From the NCBI RefSeq assembly GCF_014859565.1, contig NZ_JACUUA010000213.1, positions 1 to 5,434 of the forward strand: DNA of 5,434 nucleotides. Reading direction: 5' to 3'. The DNA comes from Marinospirillum sp. GTDB lineage: Bacteria > Pseudomonadota > Gammaproteobacteria > Pseudomonadales > Halomonadaceae. Of the stretch, positions 1-4,490 are shown piece after piece. Position 1 is the first letter of the stretch. Each line of letters opens with the position of its first letter. The position numbers and the translations under genes are program-made. A model generated the notes under the pieces. The model was given only the letters and a program-made list of their open reading frames with translations. It was not told where the DNA came from and did not search any database.

Positions 1-424
1 CATTAAATGACCTGATAGCTCCACGTTGCTGCTCATTCCATAGACGCTTAGCATCTGTCTGGATCGGACTTTGTCCTGGCATCAGAAGAGCATGCCAGCG
101 ACTCAGAGTCTTCTCAGGCCAGCCTGCTGATTGTACTCCGTCATTCCAGGCCTTGAGAAAGAGCCTTTCCAGCTGACTGATTTTCTTATGTCCAGTCCTC
201 CAGCTCTCAAGCCAGCCATTCAACTGGTATGCAACAAATGACAGAGGGGTCACCCATGCAACTTCTCTGTTGTACGCATCATGTATACAGTTAGCACTGT
301 CAGCACCTTCAGTAGGTGTTGTCTGAAACCCAGGTACTGTTGAGTCCTTTAGCTGTTGAATGAATTGCAGAAAGGTGCTGGTGTCTGCTTTATTTTGCTT
401 TTGTGTGCGCTCTAACAAGTCCAC
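1..424 (-). CDS. Hypothetical protein, partial (C-terminal end beyond left edge)
   Basis: On the reverse strand a frame opens with GTG at 424-422 and stays free of stops to the left edge, giving 141 codons plus one base. An in-frame TAA lies two codons upstream of the GTG. The sequence AAGAGGG (plus-strand 432-438) ends 7 bases before it, so GTG is the supported start. I do not recognise the family. The visible part is hydrophilic at the start (LLERTQKQNK), then rich in Trp and aromatic residues (EVAWVTPLSFVAYQLNGWL, later LSRWHALLMPG), with no clear signal peptide or membrane span. Half of its eight Arg codons are AGA or AGG, which are uncommon in the plus-strand genes, so it may have a different history. 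It is transcribed divergently from the recombination genes. It could be an accessory or replication/transfer-related protein, but nothing visible decides this. Confidence 0.6.
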   Translation of the reverse strand, partial: MDLLERTQKQNKADTSTFLQFIQQLKDSTVPGFQTTPTEGADSANCIHDAYNREVAWVTPLSFVAYQLNGWLESWRTGHKKISQLERLFLKAWNDGVQSAGWPEKTLSRWHALLMPGQSPIQTDAKRLWNEQQRGAIRSFN

Positions 425-431
425 TGCTTAG

Positions 432-438
432 CCCTCTT
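432..438 (-). promoter_or_regulatory. Ribosome binding site of the minus-strand gene
   Basis: AAGAGGG on the minus strand lies 7 bases before the GTG at 424-422. With the in-frame TAA between them, it fixes GTG as the only reasonable start for the left-hand gene. Confidence 0.55.
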
Positions 439-637
439 AATCAGTATCTGTAGTGGTCTATACAAGGTTCATAAGAAGGCTATTAGCTGTAAGCATTAAC
501 AGTTAGTCAGCTCTGCTGATGCTGTGATACCACTTGTTGTACACCTCAGACACTACCAACAAAACCAATAGATAGAATAAATATATATCCCCCAATTTCT
601 GAAATCTGTCACCCGAGAATAGCGGGGTTCAACATTT

Positions 638-654
638 GAAAACATCGCGTTTTC
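638..654. repeat. Inverted repeat, possible operator
   Basis: GAAAAC (638-643) and GTTTTC (649-654) are perfect inverted arms around a 5-base centre. The 17-base size with a short centre fits a dimeric repressor site as well as a small hairpin. It sits between the divergent genes, where an operator would be expected. There is no second copy in the window that I could find, so the operator role is inference. Confidence 0.3.
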
Positions 655-670
655 TGGCACTCGTAATTTG

Positions 671-692
671 AAAGACTTATTGAGTCTTTTTT
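671..692 (+). terminator. Weak hairpin followed by T-run
   Basis: AAAGACT (671-677) and AGTCTTT (683-689) pair perfectly around the loop TATTG, and the T-run extends to 692. The stem is only 7 bp with 2 G/C pairs at its core, so termination would be weak. It could terminate a short leader transcript, or be an operator. It lies well upstream of the stronger hairpin at 806-838, which makes an attenuated leader possible. Confidence 0.35.
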
Positions 693-740
693 GCTCGCCT
701 ACACCGTCAATTCCAGATTTTTTCAGATATATATCATCAA

Positions 741-768
741 CTTGAATGCAGGCTGCTGTTCAAGCCTG
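741..768 (+). repeat. Overlapping, mutually exclusive inverted repeats in the leader
   Basis: CTTGAA (741-746) pairs with TTCAAG (759-764), and CAGGCT (749-754) pairs with AGCCTG (763-768). The two hairpins share bases and cannot form together. They lie about 40 bases upstream of the terminator-like hairpin at 806-838. Alternative hairpins before a terminator are the layout of an attenuator, but six-base arms can arise by chance. Confidence 0.25.
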
Positions 769-805
769 TACCCCTTGCTTCACCCTCAATTTATCCTCGG
801 CACTC

Positions 806-838
806 GGCTCTGCTGGCTTCGGTCGGCAGGGCTTTTTT
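806..838 (+). terminator. Terminator-like hairpin in the leader of the DUF932 gene
   Basis: Arms 806-817 and 822-833 form 12 consecutive pairs (four of them G-T) closed by a C(TTCG)G tetraloop, followed by six T (833-838). This is the form of an intrinsic terminator. The T-run ends 25 bases before the ATG at 864 and 12 bases before the ribosome binding site. It therefore either closes transcription arriving from upstream or works as a leader attenuator of the DUF932 gene. Confidence 0.65.
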
Positions 839-850
839 GTGCCTTGTCAT

Positions 851-856
851 CAGGAG
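851..856 (+). promoter_or_regulatory. Ribosome binding site of the DUF932 gene
   Basis: CAGGAG lies 7 bases before ATG 864. It decides the start against the in-frame TTG at 837, which would fall inside the T-run of the hairpin and lacks a ribosome binding site. Confidence 0.7.
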
Positions 857-863
857 AAACATC

Positions 864-1829
864 ATGGCGCATCTCGTTGAAAGCATGGCTTATGTTGGTG
901 AAACACCCTGGCATGGTCTGGGCAATCAGTTGACTGAACAACAACCCTTATCCGTCTGGGCTGAACAAGCCGGTATGAACTGGCAGATCGTGGAATCACC
1001 GGTGCATTTTATTGCTGCCGGTCATGGGCATCTGGGTGAACTGCTGGAATACCCCGACAGTAAGGTGCTCTATCGCTCCGATACTCAGGCACCGCTGTCG
1101 GTGGTGGGCAACCGGTATCAGGTGGTGCAACCTGCCGAGATACTGGAGTTCTATCGGGATCTGACAGAAATCTCCGGCTTTGAACTGGAAACAGCCGGTG
1201 TACTCAAAGGTGGCCGCAAGCTCTGGGCTTTGGCACGTACCGGCCAGAGTGGTGTGCTGAAAGGCAATGACCGCACCAATGCCTATGTGCTGCTGGCAAC
1301 AGCCTGTGATGGCAGCATGGCGACCACAGCTCAGTTCACCAGCATTCGAGTGGTCTGCAACAACACCCTGGCGGTTGCCCTGCAAGGTGCTGGTGCCTCT
1401 GCCACTTGTGTGAAAGTCCGTCACAACACGGCTTTTGATGGTGAGCGTGTCAAACGTGAGCTGGGCATTTCAGTCAGCAGCTGGAGTCAGTTTATGGATC
1501 AGCTGAAGGAGTTGAGTAATCGCAAGGTTCGCATCAAGGAAGCTGAACAGTATTTCCGTGATGTGTTCACTGATCCAGCATCAGCCAATCCAGACAACAA
1601 CCAGAAGTCCATGGCACGGGCTTTAGAGCTGTTTGATGGGCATGGCCGAGGTTCTGATCTGGCTTCATCCCGTGGTACGGCTTATGGCCTGCTGAATGCC
1701 GTGACAGAGTTTGTGGATCATGAACGCCGTGCACGTAACACCGACTACCGGTTGGATTCAGCCTGGTTTGGTCAGGGTGCCAGCGTCAAACAAAAAGCCT
1801 TGGATCTGGCAATGGAGCTGACTGCCTGA
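864..1829 (+). CDS. DUF932 domain-containing protein (phage/plasmid-like)
   Basis: This 321-residue protein matches the DUF932 (phage/plasmid-like) family by eye. Seen in the sequence are the N-terminal signature MAHLVESMAYVGETPWHGLG (residues 1-20), LSVVGNRYQVVQP (78-90), RVVCNNTL (162-169), RHNTAFD (186-192), and a C-terminal GTAYGLLNAVTEFVDHERR block from residue 271, ending near the stop. The length is usual for the family and all blocks are present, so the gene looks intact. The family has no established biochemical role. It is common on plasmids, phages and integrative elements, often beside recombination genes as here. The protein is soluble, with no signal peptide or membrane span. 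The start at ATG 864 is chosen from the CAGGAG site and from the family N-terminus. The gene is first in the plus-strand series and is preceded by a terminator-like hairpin, so its expression may be controlled in the leader. Confidence 0.92.
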   Translation: MAHLVESMAYVGETPWHGLGNQLTEQQPLSVWAEQAGMNWQIVESPVHFIAAGHGHLGELLEYPDSKVLYRSDTQAPLSVVGNRYQVVQPAEILEFYRDLTEISGFELETAGVLKGGRKLWALARTGQSGVLKGNDRTNAYVLLATACDGSMATTAQFTSIRVVCNNTLAVALQGAGASATCVKVRHNTAFDGERVKRELGISVSSWSQFMDQLKELSNRKVRIKEAEQYFRDVFTDPASANPDNNQKSMARALELFDGHGRGSDLASSRGTAYGLLNAVTEFVDHERRARNTDYRLDSAWFGQGASVKQKALDLAMELTA

Positions 1830-1873
1830 TTCGGACGGATCTTACCGCTGCACTTCTTTAACTTTCTGAACCC

Positions 1874-1905
1874 GCCCTCGGTGCTTTGGCATCGGGGGCT
1901 TTTTT
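1874..1905 (+). terminator. Terminator-like hairpin between DUF932 and YqaJ genes
   Basis: Arms 1874-1884 and 1889-1899 pair over 11 bp (two G-T pairs) around the loop TTTG, followed by six T (1900-1905). It starts 44 bases after the DUF932 stop and its T-run ends 21 bases before the next start codon. It could end the DUF932 transcript, which would require a separate promoter or read-through for the nuclease gene. The 17-base segment 1896-1912 matches 829-845 at 16 positions. Confidence 0.7.
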
Positions 1906-1913
1906 ATGCCTTC

Positions 1914-1920
1914 AAGGAGG
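1914..1920 (+). promoter_or_regulatory. Strong ribosome binding site of the YqaJ gene
   Basis: AAGGAGG, a full match to the anti-Shine-Dalgarno sequence, lies 6 bases before ATG 1927. It decides the start against the in-frame ATG at 1906, which abuts the T-run and has no site of its own. Confidence 0.8.
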
Positions 1921-1926
1921 CCTGCC

Positions 1927-2961
1927 ATGGGTAATCTTTCTGTTTCCAATCAATTGAATAAAGCACCTGTACGTCTGGTATCGACTAAGGGCATGCAGCG
2001 CAAGGACTGGCTGGAGGTGCGTAAACAAGGAATCGGTGCCAGTGATGCCGCTGCTGCAGTGGGTATCAGTCCTTATCAGTCTCAGCTGGAACTCTGGATG
2101 ATCAAAACTGGGCGTATGTCAGGTCTTCCTGATCCTTCACTGGATGAGGTGCGCTCTCCGATCTACTGGGGCAATGTGCTGGAACCGATTGTGGCTGCCC
2201 ATTACACCCGTAAAACCGGACGCAAGGTGCGCCGTGTGAATGCCGTACTGCAGCACCCTGATCAGGACAAAGCCTGGATGCTGGCCAATCTGGATTATGC
2301 GGTGGTGGCCTGTGATGAAGTGCAGTTACTGGAATGTAAAACTGCCGGTGAGTTTGGTGCCCGTCTGTGGAAGGACGGTGTGCCGGAATACTACCAGTGT
2401 CAGGTACAACATCAACTGGCGGTCACCGGCAAACAGTCAGCAGATGTTGCCGTGCTGATTTGTGGTCAGGAGTTTCGGGTGTATCGCATCGAGCGGGATG
2501 ATGCCCTGATTCAGGAGCTGATCCAGCTGGAGCGCCAATTCTGGCATTGGGTCGAAACTGACACGCCTCCACCGGCTGACGGTTCTGACTCAGCTGATCG
2601 GGCACTGCGTCAGCTCTACCCACATGATCACGGTGAAGTGTTGGATTTCACTGCTCATGCCGATCTGAACCAGTCCTTTAATCAGTTGGTACAAGTGCGT
2701 GATCAACTCACCTCACTGAACCTGCAGGAAGCTCAGTTAAAGCAGTTCCTTCAGCAAACCCTTGGAGATGCCACCAAAGCCCGTTTTGCATTGGGTTCCA
2801 TCAGCTGGAAGCGCAGCAAGGATACCGTAGCGCTGAACACCAAAACCCTGCTGAAAGAGCAGCCGGACATGCTGGATCGTTACGGTGAAATTCGTCAGGG
2901 CAGTCGCCGCTTCACTGTTCAGCAAAATACTCAACCCAAACAAGGAGCTCACCATGATTAA
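1927..2961 (+). CDS. YqaJ-family (lambda exonuclease-like) viral recombinase nuclease
   Basis: The 344-residue protein belongs to the YqaJ / lambda-exonuclease branch of PD-(D/E)XK nucleases. Such enzymes resect double-stranded DNA ends to give single strands for annealing. Visible motifs in order are R32 with GIGASD (35-40), WGNVLEP (81-87) with the conserved E86, LANLD (119-123) with metal-binding D123, the catalytic LECKTA (135-140) with E136 and K138, and a Gln-rich helix YYQCQVQHQL (155-164). The active site is complete, so activity is likely. The C-terminal third has a probable helical or coiled segment (about 245-285) and a basic tail with SWKRSKD and GSRRFTVQ, typical of the family. 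The start at 1927 rests on AAGGAGG. The end overlaps the next gene by 8 bases, which implies coupled translation. No single-strand annealing protein is recognisable beside it, unlike the lambda Red or RecET pairs. Confidence 0.93.
   Translation: MGNLSVSNQLNKAPVRLVSTKGMQRKDWLEVRKQGIGASDAAAAVGISPYQSQLELWMIKTGRMSGLPDPSLDEVRSPIYWGNVLEPIVAAHYTRKTGRKVRRVNAVLQHPDQDKAWMLANLDYAVVACDEVQLLECKTAGEFGARLWKDGVPEYYQCQVQHQLAVTGKQSADVAVLICGQEFRVYRIERDDALIQELIQLERQFWHWVETDTPPPADGSDSADRALRQLYPHDHGEVLDFTAHADLNQSFNQLVQVRDQLTSLNLQEAQLKQFLQQTLGDATKARFALGSISWKRSKDTVALNTKTLLKEQPDMLDRYGEIRQGSRRFTVQQNTQPKQGAHHD
2942..2947 (+). promoter_or_regulatory. Ribosome binding site of the Gp3-like gene, inside the YqaJ gene
   Basis: AAGGAG lies 6 bases before ATG 2954, within the last codons of the nuclease gene. 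It supports ATG 2954 over the in-frame GTG at 2885, which lies deep inside the nuclease coding sequence. It also indicates reinitiation by ribosomes finishing the nuclease. Confidence 0.75.
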
Positions 2962-3832
2962 AGGTTTAGCCATTACGCCCCCGGTGGTGGGGCGCATCAG
3001 TATCGGGCAGATGGTAGAAAGCAACGGCAAACGCCTGCCTCAGAAGGATGATCAATTTACCCTGACCAGTCAGATCCAGAATCGGGAGGGCTGGATACTT
3101 CACCCGCTAGATGAACAGCTCAGGCAACAATCAGGCACTACCAAACTGCGCTGCATTCCGGTGCGGCTTTTGTTTAATGAACCGGAGCTGAATCTGCGTG
3201 CTGAATACTCCATGTTTGACCGACAAACGGGCAGACCTCTGTGTGCGGGGAATGGGGTGCAGTGCAGACGCTCCACCCGTGAAGGGATGCAGCAGCTGGA
3301 CTGTCCCAGCCCTGGCTTGTGTGAGTTTGGGAAAGGTGGCTTGTGTAAAGCCTATGGTCGTTTAAATGTTGCTATCAACACCGAGGAAGATCTGAGCAGT
3401 TTTATTTTCCGTACCACGGGTTTTAACAGTATCCGCACCTTGATGGCTCGCATGATGTATTACCACGCGGTATCCGGTGGCTTGCTGTCCTGCCTGCCTT
3501 TGCAGCTCAAACTGCGAGGTAAAAGCACCACCCAAAGCCACCGTACCCCGATCTTTTACGTGGATCTGGTGACACCGGACGGCATGACTCTGGAAGCCGC
3601 TTTGCAGTGTGCTCAGGAGAAAAAACAACAGCGGGATGCCGCAGGTTTTGATCAACGTGCACTGGATGATGCCGCACGCATTGGTTTTGCCAATGGCTTC
3701 TTTGAATACACGGAAGATGAGATCCCTGAGATTCTGGAAGAGTTTTATCCGGCACAGGAAGCCGATCAGCCTGATCCACCCATGCACCAAAGCAATCAGG
3801 GGCTGCGCCAAAAGCTGGCCAAAGCTTCCTAA
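2954..3832 (+). CDS. Gp3-like / 'hydrolase or metal-binding' recombination-associated protein
   Basis: This 292-residue protein resembles the family usually named 'hydrolase or metal-binding protein' or recombination directionality factor-like (Gp3-like). That name comes from phage phiC31 gp3, which redirects its serine integrase toward excision. The assignment rests on the N-terminus (GLAITPPVVGRISIG, residues 4-18; RLPQKDDQFTLT, 27-38; GWILHPLDEQLR, 46-57) and on a cysteine cluster at C97, C104, C117, C123 and C131. The cluster could hold zinc or an iron-sulphur centre. The C-terminus (about 255-292) is acidic, then polar and probably disordered. ATG 2954 overlaps the nuclease stop (ATGATTAA), so the two proteins are likely made in matched amounts and may interact. 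No integrase is visible, so a true directionality role is unproven; a DNA-binding or end-processing partner of the nuclease is equally possible. The family call is more secure than the function. Confidence 0.85.
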   Translation: MIKGLAITPPVVGRISIGQMVESNGKRLPQKDDQFTLTSQIQNREGWILHPLDEQLRQQSGTTKLRCIPVRLLFNEPELNLRAEYSMFDRQTGRPLCAGNGVQCRRSTREGMQQLDCPSPGLCEFGKGGLCKAYGRLNVAINTEEDLSSFIFRTTGFNSIRTLMARMMYYHAVSGGLLSCLPLQLKLRGKSTTQSHRTPIFYVDLVTPDGMTLEAALQCAQEKKQQRDAAGFDQRALDDAARIGFANGFFEYTEDEIPEILEEFYPAQEADQPDPPMHQSNQGLRQKLAKAS

Positions 3833-3843
3833 CGCTTGAATCT

Positions 3844-3869
3844 GTTGTAACCCCTCTTGCCCCTACAAC
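3844..3869 (+). repeat. Short inverted repeat between Gp3-like and RadC-like genes
   Basis: GTTGTA (3844-3849) and TACAAC (3864-3869) are perfect inverted arms around a 14-base C-rich loop, without a following T-run. It is too weak to call a terminator. This gap of 71 bases is the only plus-strand intergenic gap lacking the hairpin-plus-T6 element. Confidence 0.2.
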
Positions 3870-3903
3870 CCCATTCATCCTGACACTACGGGAGAACCCC
3901 CTT

Positions 3904-4398
3904 ATGTGCAAAACACTGATTACCGGTGAAAAACCCGGAACCTATCGTATTACCGGCGCGGTGACTGAAGCTGAACTGTTTGAGATGGTTCAGCTGCTGG
4001 CTCGCAGCAAACTCAGCAAAGGCCGCGTTCTGGATAAGCCGGAAGAAGTGGCACTGGCCTTGCAAACCCTGCTGATGGACAAGCCCCATGAAGTTTTTGG
4101 ACTGGTGTTACTGGATAACGCTCACCGGCTACTGGCTTTTGTTGAGCTGTTTCGGGGCACGATTGATGCCGCCAGCATTTACCCCCGCGAGGTGGTGAAA
4201 GAAGCCCTGGAACACAATGCGGCTGCAGTCATTCTGGTACACAACCACCCATCGGGTAATCCCGAACCCAGCCAGGCTGACCAGGCCATAACCAAACGCC
4301 TCATACAGGCGCTGGCTACCGTGGATATTCGAGTATTGGATCATCTGATTGTAGGTCGGGATGGCTGGTTGTCCTTTACCGCTCAAGGCTTGATTTGA
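3904..4398 (+). CDS. radC: RadC-like JAB/JAMM domain protein, short form
   Basis: The 164-residue protein is the short, mobile-element form of RadC. It has the JAMM metalloprotease-like domain but lacks the N-terminal helix-hairpin-helix part of chromosomal RadC (about 220 residues). The full metal-site set is visible: E81, the HNHPSG motif with H113 and H115, S123 and D126. The run EVFGLVLLD (63-71) and the final IVGRDGWLSF (149-158) are also typical. The fold would bind zinc, but no substrate is firmly established. The old DNA-repair assignment of RadC has been disputed. Short forms are frequent on genomic islands and plasmids, including next to exonuclease-type recombination genes. The start ATG 3904 has GGGAG (3890-3894) 9 bases upstream. 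It lies 71 bases after the Gp3-like gene, with no terminator between, so the two are probably co-transcribed with the nuclease. Confidence 0.9.
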   Translation: MCKTLITGEKPGTYRITGAVTEAELFEMVQLLARSKLSKGRVLDKPEEVALALQTLLMDKPHEVFGLVLLDNAHRLLAFVELFRGTIDAASIYPREVVKEALEHNAAAVILVHNHPSGNPEPSQADQAITKRLIQALATVDIRVLDHLIVGRDGWLSFTAQGLI

Positions 4399-4434
4399 TC
4401 TCTCTCTGACTTAACCCCCCGTTTCATAGCCCTT

Positions 4435-4473
4435 GCTCCTGCCGGTGATTCGTTCACTGGCCGGGGCTTTTTT
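4435..4473 (+). terminator. Terminator-like hairpin between RadC-like gene and last gene
   Basis: Arms 4435-4448 and 4454-4467 form 13 of 14 possible pairs (two G-T, one T-C mismatch at 4440/4462) around the loop TTCGT, followed by six T (4468-4473). This is the longest of the three hairpin-plus-T6 elements. It begins 36 bases after the RadC-like stop and its T-run ends 17 bases before the next ATG, so it lies in the leader of the downstream gene. Confidence 0.7.
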
Positions 4474-4490
4474 ATTTTTGGGAGCTGACC

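Larger units (their letters stand above)
425..863. other. Divergent intergenic control region
   Basis: About 440 bases separate the minus-strand gene from the DUF932 gene and contain no convincing coding frame. The middle is AT-rich. TAGAAT at 573-578 resembles a -10 box, and TATATA at 728-733 is another candidate, but neither has a good -35 at 16-18 bases. On the minus strand TATAGA (plus 458-463) is a possible -10 for the left gene, also without a clear partner. Inverted repeats occur at 638-654, 671-689 and 741-768, and a terminator-like hairpin at 806-838. Promoters for both directions must lie here or further away, but I cannot place them with confidence. Confidence 0.5.

Noticed and set aside
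530..740. A sigma70-type promoter for the plus-strand genes
   Set aside because: TAGAAT (573-578) and TATATA (728-733) resemble -10 boxes, and TTGAAA occurs at 636 and 668, but no pair has acceptable 16-18 base spacing. I list them only as candidates in the intergenic entry.
837..863. N-terminal extension of the DUF932 protein from TTG 837
   Set aside because: The codon lies in the T-run of the hairpin. ATG 864 has a good ribosome binding site and gives the family's usual N-terminus.
691..933. Plus-strand open frame of 80 codons starting at TTG 691
   Set aside because: It has no ribosome binding site, crosses the hairpin at 806-838 and runs into the DUF932 gene in another frame. The composition looks like non-coding DNA.
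996..1424. Minus-strand frame of 142 codons inside the DUF932 gene
   Set aside because: It lies opposite a well-supported gene, has no ribosome binding site, and its His/Gln-rich product is typical of an antisense shadow.
1906..1926. Upstream ATG for the YqaJ-family protein
   Set aside because: ATG 1906 directly follows the T-run and has no ribosome binding site, whereas AAGGAGG is ideally spaced from ATG 1927.
2885..2953. GTG start for the Gp3-like protein 23 codons upstream
   Set aside because: It would overlap the nuclease gene by 77 bases. ATG 2954 has AAGGAG 6 bases upstream and begins with the family's GLAITPP sequence.
3362..3911. Two long minus-strand frames opposite the Gp3-like gene
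   Set aside because: They overlap each other and a recognised gene on the other strand, with no start signals. They are shadows.
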